From Ochrobactrum teleogrylli (GTDB lineage: Bacteria; Pseudomonadota; Alphaproteobacteria; Rhizobiales; Rhizobiaceae): a DNA stretch of 64,000 bases. The translations under genes and the position numbers were made by a program. The stretch covers positions 1 to 64,000 of the forward strand of contig NZ_VEWL01000015.1 of assembly GCF_006376685.1 (NCBI RefSeq), written 5' to 3'. Each line of letters opens with the position of its first letter. The stretch's first letter is position 1. This document shows positions 56,380-64,000 of this stretch, piece by piece. Under the pieces are notes generated by a model, which worked only from the letters and a program-made list of their open reading frames with translations, did no database searches and was not told the origin of the DNA.

Positions 56380-57402
56380 TCAGCGCCAGCCAAGCGCCGG
56401 AGCGACATGTTTCAAAATCGCTTCGATGACATGGGCATTATAGTCGACGCCAAGCTGGTTGGGGACGGTCAGAAGCAGGGTGTCTGCCTCGGCAATCGCT
56501 TCGTCCTGCGCCAGTTCCTTGATGAGATCTTCCGGCTCCGCGGCATAGGAGCGACCGAAGATCGCCCGCGTATTCTCATCGATGTAGCCGATGCTGTCCT
56601 GCTCCTTGCCGCCAGCGCCGAAATAGGCACGGTCGCGGTCATCGACAAGCGCGAAGATGCTGCGGCTCACCGAAACGCGCGGCGTGCGGCTGTGGCCCGC
56701 TTCCTTCCAGGCTTCGCGATAGGCGCGTATCTGCTTTGCCTGCTGGATATGGAACGGCTCGCCCGTCTCGTCGTCTTTCAGCGTGGAGCTTTGCAGGTTC
56801 ATGCCGAGCTTGGCTGCCCAGACCGCGGTGGCGTTCGACCCTGCGCCCCACCAGATGCGGTCGATCAATCCTTCCGAATGCGGCTCAAGGCGCAACAGAC
56901 CGGGCGGGTTGGGGAACATCGGTCGAGGATTGGGCTGCGCAAAGCCTTCGCCTTTCAGCGTGCGCAAAAACACTTCCGCATGTTTGCGGCCCATATCCGC
57001 ATCCGTCTGGCCTTCTTCCGGCGCGTAGCCGAAATAGCGCCAGCCGTCGATCACCTGTTCGGGCGATCCGCGGCTGATACCAAGCTGCAAGCGTCCGCCA
57101 GCGATCAGGTCGGCAGCGCCTGCATCTTCCGCCATGTAAAGCGGGTTTTCATAACGCATATCGATGACGCCGGTGCCGATCTCGATCTTGCTGGTCTTGG
57201 CGCCGACCGCCGCCAGAAGCGGGAAAGGCGAGGCGAGCTGGCGCGCAAAATGGTGCACGCGGAAATAGGCGCCATCGGCCCCCAGTTCTTCAGCGGCTAC
57301 CGCCAGATCAATCGATTGCAGCAGCGTATCGGCAGCCGAACGGGTTTGCGACTGCGGGGAGGGCGACCAATGGCCGAACGAGAGAAAGCCAATCTTTTTC
57401 AT
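56380..57402 (-). CDS. LLM-class flavin-dependent oxidoreductase
   Basis: The 340-residue luciferase-like TIM barrel has KIGFLSFGHWSPSPQSQ at the start, RVHHFARQLASPFPLLAAVG for flavin contact and GRLQLGISRGSPEQVIDGW. It is a predicted monooxygenase or reductase that uses reduced FMN or F420-like flavin. The substrate is unknown. It is transcribed divergently from gshB. Confidence 0.87.
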   Translation of the reverse strand: MKKIGFLSFGHWSPSPQSQTRSAADTLLQSIDLAVAAEELGADGAYFRVHHFARQLASPFPLLAAVGAKTSKIEIGTGVIDMRYENPLYMAEDAGAADLIAGGRLQLGISRGSPEQVIDGWRYFGYAPEEGQTDADMGRKHAEVFLRTLKGEGFAQPNPRPMFPNPPGLLRLEPHSEGLIDRIWWGAGSNATAVWAAKLGMNLQSSTLKDDETGEPFHIQQAKQIRAYREAWKEAGHSRTPRVSVSRSIFALVDDRDRAYFGAGGKEQDSIGYIDENTRAIFGRSYAAEPEDLIKELAQDEAIAEADTLLLTVPNQLGVDYNAHVIEAILKHVAPALGWR

Positions 57403-57611
57403 GAGGTTCTCTTGATTCTAGGGGTATCTATTTGTGATCCATCATATGGGGAGGGTTGCCTCGTTTGGAAGTGAGGCCCCATGGCAAACACTTTTTTGTG
57501 TTTTGTGGACGCCGGAAAGCCTGAATTGGCACGGTTTCGGCGGCAGAAAGGCACTATATCGCCGGTGCATTCCGTTTTAGATTTCCCGCAACTTCGAATC
57601 GCGAGGAAATC

Positions 57612-58550
57612 ATGGCTCTCAAAGTCGCGGTCCAGATGGACCATATCAGCACGATCAACATCACGGGCGACACAACGTTCGCGCTTTCGCTGGAGGCGCA
57701 GAAGCGCGGCCACGAGCTTTATCATTATACGCCTGACCGCCTGTCGATGCGCGACGGCGTCGTTTCGGCGCGCCTCGAAAAACTGGAAGTGCGCGACGTC
57801 AAAGGCGATCACTTCACGCTGGGCGAACCTGAGCGCCGCGACATGCTGGAAATGGATGTGGTGCTGCTGCGTCAGGACCCGCCCTTCGACATGAACTACA
57901 TCACCAACACGCATCTTCTGGAGCGCATCCATCCGAAGACGCTGGTGGTCAACGATCCGGCCTGGGTGCGCAACAGCCCCGAGAAGATCTTCGTCACTGA
58001 ATTTCCCGACCTGATGCCGGAAACGCTCATCACCAAGGACCCGCAGGAAGTCATGGATTTCCGCCGCGAATTTGGCGACATCATTCTCAAGCCGCTCTAT
58101 GGCAATGGTGGCGCGGGCGTGTTTCATCTGGCCGACGGTGATCGTAACCTCACTTCGCTGCTCGAAATGTTCGGCCAGCTTTTCCGCGAGCCGTTCATCG
58201 CCCAGCGCTATCTGAAAGACGTGCGCGCAGGCGACAAGCGCATCATCCTGATCGACGGCGAGCCGGTCGGCGCGCTCAACCGCGTGCCGTCAGAAACCGA
58301 TGCGCGCTCCAACATGCATGTCGGCGGCAGGCCCGAACAGAGCAAGCTCACGGCGCGCGAACGTGAAATCTGCGCACGCATCGGACCGTCCCTGCGGGAG
58401 CGCGGTTTCATTCTGGTCGGCATCGACGTTATCGGCGACTACATGACCGAGATCAACGTCACCTCGCCGACCGGCATACGCGAGATCGAGCGTTTTGACG
58501 GCACCAATATTGCTGCTCTGTTCTGGGACGCAGTGGAAGCAAAGCGGTAA
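57612..58550 (+). CDS. gshB: glutathione synthase
   Basis: GshB joins gamma-glutamylcysteine and glycine. The 312-residue ATP-grasp enzyme has [19 protein letters not shown] at the start, the ATP-binding [14 protein letters not shown] and the Mg-binding [15 protein letters not shown]. It is the usual length for the bacterial type. GAGGAAA precedes the ATG at 57612. A terminator follows, so it stands alone. Confidence 0.96.
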   Translation: MALKVAVQMDHISTINITGDTTFALSLEAQKRGHELYHYTPDRLSMRDGVVSARLEKLEVRDVKGDHFTLGEPERRDMLEMDVVLLRQDPPFDMNYITNTHLLERIHPKTLVVNDPAWVRNSPEKIFVTEFPDLMPETLITKDPQEVMDFRREFGDIILKPLYGNGGAGVFHLADGDRNLTSLLEMFGQLFREPFIAQRYLKDVRAGDKRIILIDGEPVGALNRVPSETDARSNMHVGGRPEQSKLTAREREICARIGPSLRERGFILVGIDVIGDYMTEINVTSPTGIREIERFDGTNIAALFWDAVEAKR

Positions 58551-58855
58551 TAGACAAACTCGGCCCCCGCAAATCCGTGGCGCCGATGTTTTGACTGCGA
58601 ACCACCAGTATAGTGAAACGGGTCTCCAGCAATGGGGGCCCGTTTCTTTTTAGCCAGATATGCACTTCGATTGACTATTGCGTTGAGCAGACTTGCAAAA
58701 TCAAAGTGACTGCGCCGCTTGCACCCCCTGTACGATTTTGGGACACACCGTCCAACAAATTTAGAACACCCTAATTTATAATATTGCCAATCCCGTTCTT
58801 TAGTGCAGAATTCGGTCTATTCAGTTATTTGCGAATAGTATTCGAGGGGACCTTG
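58551..58855. other. intergenic region between gshB and the autotransporter
   Basis: The first part carries the gshB terminator (58615-58651). The later part is AT-richer and has a TATAAT box at 58777-58782 without a clear -35, plus a small hairpin CTATTC/GAATAG (58817-58838) just before the ribosome binding site. No gene is seen. An in-frame ATG at 58784 upstream of the autotransporter start lacks a binding site. Confidence 0.5.
58615..58651 (+). terminator. terminator of gshB
   Basis: GAAACGGG (58615-58622) pairs with CCCGTTTC (58639-58646), followed by TTTTT. Confidence 0.85.
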
Positions 58856-61600
58856 ATGCGTCATTCGACTGAGAACCGAAAAAGTCACGCCTTTCCGTTA
58901 CTGCGCCTTACCGCCCCTCAGTTCAAAATGCCGATACCGGTCATCGGGGTTCTTCTTCTCTTCCCCTATACAGAAACGGCGCTTGCCGATTGTACGCCTG
59001 CCTCGCCTGCATCGGGCGATACGGTTGTCTGTAACGGTAATCCGAGCGGGTTCAGCACCAGCGGGCTTGGCAGCCTCAATGTCGTGATCGAGCAGAACAC
59101 CAATCTGAATGGCCCATTCACGGCCAGCAGCATGGGCGCGCTGACGGTCGATCATTCGGGCAATGCGCAGAGCGTTGCCATAAACGATGCGACCAGCCTC
59201 GTTTTCGACAATCGCGGCACGATCAATGGCGGCCTGACTGTGAGCGGCAACGGCACCTATGTGGTCCATAATTATGCCAATTCGCATATCAATTCGGCGT
59301 TCAGCTTCACCGGCAACAGCACGAACATCATCACCAATGATGGCACGTTGAACAATGGCGTCACCATCAATGGCGATGGCGCGACCAATATCACCAACAC
59401 CACCGGCGCATTCTTCAATAACGGCATTTTCGTCAATGGCGCCAGCCAGACCTTCGTGGAAAATTACGGCACGATCCAGAGCACGATTGCGCTTGGTTCC
59501 GGCAACGACACGATCATCAATTATGATCCCGGCCAGATCAATGGCAGCGTTTCGCAAGGGGCTGGCGACGATCTTTTCGACATGCGCGGCGGTCGTGTCA
59601 GTGCGACGGTCAATCAGGATGACGGCAATGACCGGTTCCTCTTGTCTGGTGGCGAAGTAACCGGCTCGCTGATGGCGGGCAATGGTGCCGATTACATGCT
59701 GTGGACCGGTGGTCTGATCGGCGGCATCGACATGGGCGCCGACAATGATGTCGCGGTGTTTCAGGGGCTGACCGATACGCAGCTGAAAAGCATCCAGATC
59801 AATGGCGGCCTCGGCACAGACCGTTTGACCTGGCAGAACACCAAGGGCAGCAATCCGCAGCGCCTGATCAACTGGGAGCTTATCGAGCTTCAGAATGCGT
59901 CCGAGCTGACGATGAACAGCAATCTGACGCTTGGCGACAGCGGCACCGCTACCGGCACGCTCACCATCGATTCGAGCAGCTATCTTCGCGCTGGCAGCGG
60001 CAGCTGGACCATCAGCCCGGCGGTGGGTGGCAGTCTCACACAGGTGGTGAATGCAGGCGTGATCGATCTCACCAATGGCTCCAATTCCACGTCGGACAGC
60101 CTCACCATCGTCGGCAATTATCAGGGCAATTCGGGCCAGCTCTGGCTGAACACGGTTCTGGCCAGCGACAATGCGCCGTCCGACAAGCTGGTCATTTCGA
60201 ACGGCACCACGACCGGCTCCACCGGCATCGTGGTGACCAATGTCGGCGGTACGGGTGCGCAAACCCAGCAGAACGGTATTCTTGTGGTGGAGGCGATCAA
60301 TGGAGCGACCACCGGCGAAGGTACGTTTAACCTCGCGCGGCGCGCTTCCGCCGGTATTTACGAATACCAGCTGGTGCAAGGCGGTGTGACGGCGGGAACC
60401 GAGAACAATTGGTATCTGCGCAACAATTTCGACGGCATCGACGCAACCAATCCTGATTTGCCGATTTGGTTATTGCCCGGCCCTGACGATGGCGATGATG
60501 ACGACGACGGCAATGGCAACACAGGTGGCGGCTCTGGCGGTGGTTCCGGAGGTGGTACAGGCGGCGGCTCTGGCGGCGGCACGGGTGGCGGCAGCGGCGG
60601 TGGGACCGGAGGCGGTTCGGGCGGTGGCGACGATGGCGGTAGCATCACGCTGGTTCGTCCCGAAGTTCCGATCCTGGGCGCAACGCCAACCGTCGTGCGC
60701 GGGTTGTTGCGCGTGGCGCTCGGCACATTCCACGAACGGCACGGCGAACAGTCCTGGTTCGGTGATGAGGCAAACAAGCATGTCATCTGGGGCCGCATGT
60801 TCGGCGATCAATATCGCCAGAATCTCAGCACCTTCGCCGATCAGCGCTACAAGGGTAACCAGTGGGGCATGCAGTTCGGCGTGCCGGTCTATCGTGCCGA
60901 ACATGATGACGGTCAGCTCGATACGCTCGGCCTGATGGCTGGCTATGCGCGCGGCTGGGGCGATATGCGCGCCAGAAACATCTATGGCAACAATATCGAG
61001 ATCGGCAATATCGATGTCGATGCTTACAGCCTCGGCGCCTACTGGACCCATACCTGGGAAGACGAAGCCTATATCGACGCCATCGTCATGCATTCATGGC
61101 TCAGCATCGATACGGAATCGGTCGCAGATTATAGTTCCAGCTTCCATGGCAAGGAATGGACGGCCTCTCTCGAAGCGGGCAAGAAATTCGCGATCAGCGA
61201 AAAATGGGTGATCGAACCGCAGGCGCAGATCTATTGGCAGTATCAGAATTTCGATGAGGCTAACGATCCCGGCGGCACCATCCGTTACGACAATAACGAT
61301 AGCTGGACAGGCCGTGTCGGCGCGCGCCTGCAAGGCAATTACACGATCAACGAGCGGCCGTTCAATCCGTTCGTGCTGGCCAATGTCTGGCATCAGTTCA
61401 AGGCGAGCGATACGATCTATTTCAACAATGACAGGCTTCGTCCTTCCTGGGAGGAAACCAGCCTTGAACTCGGTGCCGGTTTCACGACCAAGGTTGCCGA
61501 CAATACCTCGCTGTATGCCAATGCATCCTATGAGTTCAACCTCGGCGGCGAGCGCTTCAGGCTTCTTTCCGGTCGCATAGGCGCACGCGTTTCCTGGTAA
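58856..61600 (+). CDS. classical (type Va) autotransporter
   Basis: The 914-residue protein starts with a long signal region ending near residue 45 (ALADC). A passenger of about 500 residues is rich in Asn, Gly and Thr and is typical of a beta-helix. Next come an acidic run (DDGDDDDDG, about 543) and a Gly/Ser/Thr linker (556-591). A C-terminal barrel of about 275 residues begins near VIWGRMFGDQ and ends RIGARVSW with an aromatic last residue. The start at 58856 has GAGGGGACC upstream. It likely displays an adhesin-type passenger on the cell surface, as Brucella autotransporters do. I cannot assign a named one. Confidence 0.88.
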   Translation: MRHSTENRKSHAFPLLRLTAPQFKMPIPVIGVLLLFPYTETALADCTPASPASGDTVVCNGNPSGFSTSGLGSLNVVIEQNTNLNGPFTASSMGALTVDHSGNAQSVAINDATSLVFDNRGTINGGLTVSGNGTYVVHNYANSHINSAFSFTGNSTNIITNDGTLNNGVTINGDGATNITNTTGAFFNNGIFVNGASQTFVENYGTIQSTIALGSGNDTIINYDPGQINGSVSQGAGDDLFDMRGGRVSATVNQDDGNDRFLLSGGEVTGSLMAGNGADYMLWTGGLIGGIDMGADNDVAVFQGLTDTQLKSIQINGGLGTDRLTWQNTKGSNPQRLINWELIELQNASELTMNSNLTLGDSGTATGTLTIDSSSYLRAGSGSWTISPAVGGSLTQVVNAGVIDLTNGSNSTSDSLTIVGNYQGNSGQLWLNTVLASDNAPSDKLVISNGTTTGSTGIVVTNVGGTGAQTQQNGILVVEAINGATTGEGTFNLARRASAGIYEYQLVQGGVTAGTENNWYLRNNFDGIDATNPDLPIWLLPGPDDGDDDDDGNGNTGGGSGGGSGGGTGGGSGGGTGGGSGGGTGGGSGGGDDGGSITLVRPEVPILGATPTVVRGLLRVALGTFHERHGEQSWFGDEANKHVIWGRMFGDQYRQNLSTFADQRYKGNQWGMQFGVPVYRAEHDDGQLDTLGLMAGYARGWGDMRARNIYGNNIEIGNIDVDAYSLGAYWTHTWEDEAYIDAIVMHSWLSIDTESVADYSSSFHGKEWTASLEAGKKFAISEKWVIEPQAQIYWQYQNFDEANDPGGTIRYDNNDSWTGRVGARLQGNYTINERPFNPFVLANVWHQFKASDTIYFNNDRLRPSWEETSLELGAGFTTKVADNTSLYANASYEFNLGGERFRLLSGRIGARVSW

Positions 61601-61645
61601 ATTCAGGCCTCACTGGCGACACAGCGTTCTTGATCTGTTTCGGGA

Positions 61646-61683
61646 AAAATGCTTAAATCCTCTGGTTGTATTTAAGCATTTTC
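61646..61683 (+). terminator. AT-rich terminator of the autotransporter gene
   Basis: AAAAATGCTTAAAT and ATTTAAGCATTTTC form a stem of about 12 bp, unusual here because it is AT-rich. It is followed by TTTTCTC and lies 45 bp after the autotransporter stop. Confidence 0.65.
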
Positions 61684-61720
61684 TCACTTTAGGGATGTGC
61701 TGCGTGGCGAGTGGGGGCTT

Positions 61721-63253
61721 ATGGTCGCGCGGGTTGGAACGGTTGCCTTTCAGGGCATAGAAGCGGTGCCTGTCGATGTGCAGGTCATGGTCGCGCCGGG
61801 CAAGATGGGCATGTCGATTGTCGGCCTGCCCGACAAGGCGGTGGCGGAAAGCCGCGAGCGCGTGCAGGCGGCCTTGCATGCTTCCGGGCTATCCATGCCC
61901 ACCAAGCGGGTCACGGTCAATCTGGCGCCCGCCGATCTGCCGAAGGAAGGTTCGCATTACGATCTGCCGATAGCGGTCGGGCTGATGGCGGCCATCGGCG
62001 CCATTCCGGCAGACGCCATCCAATCCTATCTGGTGCTGGGCGAACTTTCGCTCGACGGGTCGATTACGCCTGTCGCGGGTGTTTTGCCCGCTGCGATCGG
62101 TGCCAATCGGGAAGACAAGGGGCTGATCTGCCCCTATGCCTGCGGTCCGGAAGCTGCTTGGGCTGGTGCCGATATCGACATTCTCGCGCCGCGCAGCCTG
62201 ATTGCGCTGGCCAATCATTTTCGCGGGACGCAGGTGCTGACGCCGCCCGATCCGTCCATGCGGGTTTCCAGCGAAAACCTGCCCGACCTTGCTGATATCA
62301 AGGGACAGGAAACGGCCAAACGCGCGCTGGAAATCGCCGCAGCAGGCAATCACAATCTGCTTCTGGTCGGCCCGCCCGGTTCCGGCAAGTCGATGCTGGC
62401 GCAACGCCTGCCGTCGATCCTTCCGCGCCTTGCGCCGCGCGAATTGCTGGATGTGTCCATGATCGCGTCCATTGCGGGCGAGCTTGCGGGCGGAAAACTG
62501 TCCGACCGCAGACCATTCCGGTCGCCGCATCATTCCGCTTCGATGGCGGCGATGGTCGGCGGCGGCTTGCGCGCCCGCCCGGGTGAGGTGTCGCTGGCGC
62601 ATAATGGCGTGTTGTTTCTGGATGAGTTTCCGGAGTTCTCACCGCAGGTGCTGGATTCGCTGCGCCAGCCGCTCGAAACGGGCGAATGTCTGATCGCCCG
62701 GGTCAATCATCGCACAAGCTATCCGGCGCGCTTTCAACTGATTGCCGCCATGAACCCATGCCGATGCGGGATGGCGGGCGAACCCGGCCACGGTTGCGCG
62801 CGCGGGCCGCGCTGCCAGACGGATTATCAGGCGCGGATTTCCGGCCCGCTTCTGGATCGCATCGACCTGCGTGTCGACATGCCCGCTGTCTCGGCGCTCG
62901 ACCTGATCCAGCCCGCGCAGTCGGAGCGCAGCGAGACCGTGGCGCAGCGTGTCGCCCGCGCCCGCGCCGTGCAGGCCACGCGCTATGCGGCGCTGGGGCT
63001 CGATCCGTCGATGGCGAACGCCTATTGCTCGGCGAATCTGATCGAGGAGGTGGCGCGACCGGATGCAGCGGGAATGAAGCTGTTGCGCGACGCCAGCGAG
63101 CAGATGCGCTTTTCCGCCCGTGCCTATCACCGCATCCTGAAAGTTGCGCGCACTCTGGCCGATCTCGATGGGGTGGATCAAATCAGCCGCATTCATCTGG
63201 CTGGCGCAATTTCCTACCGCATCGGTGCGGAACGGCTGATTTCTGCGGCGTGA
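61721..63253 (+). CDS. comM: ComM/YifB-family AAA+ ATPase
   Basis: The 510-residue protein has the N-terminal Lon-C-like domain (GMSIVGLPDKAVAESRERV), the Walker A LLVGPPGSGKSML and the Walker B VLFLDEFPEF. The C-terminal Mg-chelatase part has the Cys cluster NPCRCGMAGEPGHGC. ComM promotes branch migration during natural transformation in Vibrio and Acinetobacter. It is also common in bacteria not known to transform. The ATG at 61721 has GGGGG before it. Confidence 0.93.
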   Translation: MVARVGTVAFQGIEAVPVDVQVMVAPGKMGMSIVGLPDKAVAESRERVQAALHASGLSMPTKRVTVNLAPADLPKEGSHYDLPIAVGLMAAIGAIPADAIQSYLVLGELSLDGSITPVAGVLPAAIGANREDKGLICPYACGPEAAWAGADIDILAPRSLIALANHFRGTQVLTPPDPSMRVSSENLPDLADIKGQETAKRALEIAAAGNHNLLLVGPPGSGKSMLAQRLPSILPRLAPRELLDVSMIASIAGELAGGKLSDRRPFRSPHHSASMAAMVGGGLRARPGEVSLAHNGVLFLDEFPEFSPQVLDSLRQPLETGECLIARVNHRTSYPARFQLIAAMNPCRCGMAGEPGHGCARGPRCQTDYQARISGPLLDRIDLRVDMPAVSALDLIQPAQSERSETVAQRVARARAVQATRYAALGLDPSMANAYCSANLIEEVARPDAAGMKLLRDASEQMRFSARAYHRILKVARTLADLDGVDQISRIHLAGAISYRIGAERLISAA

Positions 63254-63267
63254 TTGCTCACGCCGCA
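63244..63267. other. perfect hairpin at the comM stop codon
   Basis: TGCGGCGTGA (63244-63253) and TCACGCCGCA (63258-63267) form a 10-bp stem with a TTGC loop between the convergent comM and VOC genes. The comM stop codon is the end of the left arm. No T-run follows on either side, so it may stabilise mRNA ends. Confidence 0.6.
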
Positions 63268-63286
63268 GATGGTCGCGTTCCGGGGC

Positions 63287-63709
63287 TTAGATCCCGAAGG
63301 TCACCAGCCCGTTTTCATCGATGCGCCAGGCCGGGTTCCACGCAATTTCCCAGGCGTGGTCGTCGGGATCGGCGACATAGCCGCGAAAGCCGCCATGCGG
63401 GGGCGCGTCGGCGGCGCGCAGCAGCGTCCCGCCTGCCTCTGTCAGCCGATGCATCAGCGGCGCGACATCTGCTTGTTGCTCCACGTTATGGGCGAGCGAA
63501 AATGCCCCCGGTTGCACAAGGCCGCGACGGTTCATGTCGGCTTCGAGCGATGATCTGAGGAAGGTGCCGAGAACGAACCCGTTCATCTGGTAGAAGATGA
63601 TCTCGTCATTTTCAAATATCGGCGTCCAGCCGAAGCCTTCGACATAGAAGCGACGCGAATTGGCGAGGTCGGCAATACCGAGTGTAATAACGGAAATTTG
63701 CTGTTTCAT
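63287..63709 (-). CDS. VOC (glyoxalase/bleomycin resistance fold) protein
   Basis: The 140-residue protein has the paired beta-alpha-beta-beta-beta fold: QQISVITLGIADLANSRRFY near the start and GFRGYVADPDDHAWEIAWNP near the end. The family includes glyoxalase I, dioxygenases and drug-binding proteins. The specific role is unknown. It is convergent with comM, and its promoter should lie in the region after 63709. Confidence 0.85.
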   Translation of the reverse strand: MKQQISVITLGIADLANSRRFYVEGFGWTPIFENDEIIFYQMNGFVLGTFLRSSLEADMNRRGLVQPGAFSLAHNVEQQADVAPLMHRLTEAGGTLLRAADAPPHGGFRGYVADPDDHAWEIAWNPAWRIDENGLVTFGI

Positions 63710-64000
63710 TGTCCAAACCCTTGATCCTCCGGCGCACCATTGCTCCGGAGTTGAAGGTCAGGGGACACATTGCGATCGCAGAACCGCGAAGGTCAGGACC
63801 CGTGTCTGGCATCATACTATGCCGTTGCACGGGAGCCGGGCTAACCGCACCGACCTCTCCTTTTTAGACCCGGACTGTCTATCACGTTCCGGGCCTGAAT
63901 TCAATTTCGGTAAGCTTTCGATTTAGAGCATTTCCAGCAAAAGTGCGTAGCGGTTTTGCGTGGGATAATGCGCAAAAACAAATAGACAGAGCGGTTCCAC
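63710..64000. other. intergenic region at the window end
   Basis: No gene is seen. The stretch holds a small hairpin CTCCGG/CCGGAG near 63728-63751. The family A repeat starts at 63925. Confidence 0.4.
63925..64000. repeat. family A repeat, cut by the window end
   Basis: AGAGCATTTCCAGCAAAAGTG, followed by GCGTAGCGGTTTTGCG and the GGATAATGCGCAAAAAC part, matches the full element at 4270-4372 in the opposite orientation. It ends at GGTTCCAC, where the other copy continues for about 27 more bases. Confidence 0.8.

Noticed and set aside
58784-58855. Upstream ATG as the autotransporter start
   Set aside because: It adds 24 residues without a ribosome binding site and overlaps the likely promoter. 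The ATG at 58856 has GAGGGGACC and is followed by the export signal.
63710-63924. tRNA or small RNA gene before the last repeat
   Set aside because: No cloverleaf or TTCGA-type T-loop and no terminator with a T-run can be formed. Only short hairpins are present.

Overview
The window is a chromosomal segment of an alphaproteobacterium of the order Hyphomicrobiales. It most probably belongs to Brucellaceae (the Brucella/Ochrobactrum group). The evidence is the gene set and order: his genes with a DUF2628 gene between hisB and hisH, a BvrR/BvrS (ChvI/ChvG) pair next to a truncated HprK-EIIA-HPr set, ahcY-divL-tsaE/amgK-murU-addBA-trxA, trpFBA-accD-folC, infC/rpmI/rplT/pheST, and dnaKJ-pmtA. The assignment rests on recognised protein sequence and synteny, not on a search.

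Layout. 1-565 holds no intact gene, only a decayed coding tail and a perfect palindrome. 566-5356 is hisB-DUF2628-hisH-hisA-hisF-hisE followed by coaA. 5357-6618 is an accessory pocket: a broken IS5-type transposase, an AT-rich orphan gene and a 12-codon stub that resembles the start of a thiamine-diphosphate enzyme gene. 6619-9794 (minus strand) carries an alpha/beta hydrolase, arfB, a cluster of palindromic repeats and pckA. 10215-15145 (plus) carries the envelope two-component system, HPr kinase, EIIA(Man)-type protein, HPr and a racemase-like protein that has lost both catalytic cysteines. 15328-29055 (plus) carries ahcY, a DivL-type pseudokinase, a TsaE-AmgK fusion with MurU, the AddAB nuclease and thioredoxin. 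29130-39174 (minus) carries a small secreted protein, folC, accD, trpA, an unknown coupled gene, trpB, trpF, ydcF-like and SprT/YgjP-like genes, DUF2852, BenE and a second alpha/beta hydrolase. 39473-45799 (plus) is the translation block infC, (methyltransferase), rpmI, rplT, pheS, (ASCH), pheT. 45822-49525 holds a TetR/MFS divergent pair, a nucleotidyltransferase-like gene and a Gfo/Idh/MocA oxidoreductase. 49781-58550 holds dnaK, dnaJ, pmtA, an FMN reductase, pyrF, DUF1330, SMP-30 and luciferase-like oxidoreductase genes and gshB. 58856-63709 holds a classical autotransporter, comM and a VOC protein.

Most of the window is conserved housekeeping DNA. No CRISPR array, prophage, rRNA or tRNA was seen. 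The most unusual signals are three. First, tandem hairpin repeats abut pheS, with a lone copy upstream of rpmI, and their stems are preserved by paired base changes. Second, a family of intergenic repeats shares a 21-bp palindromic core. Third, a racemase-fold pseudoenzyme is encoded in the PTS cluster. No convincing complete new defence or biosynthetic system is visible.
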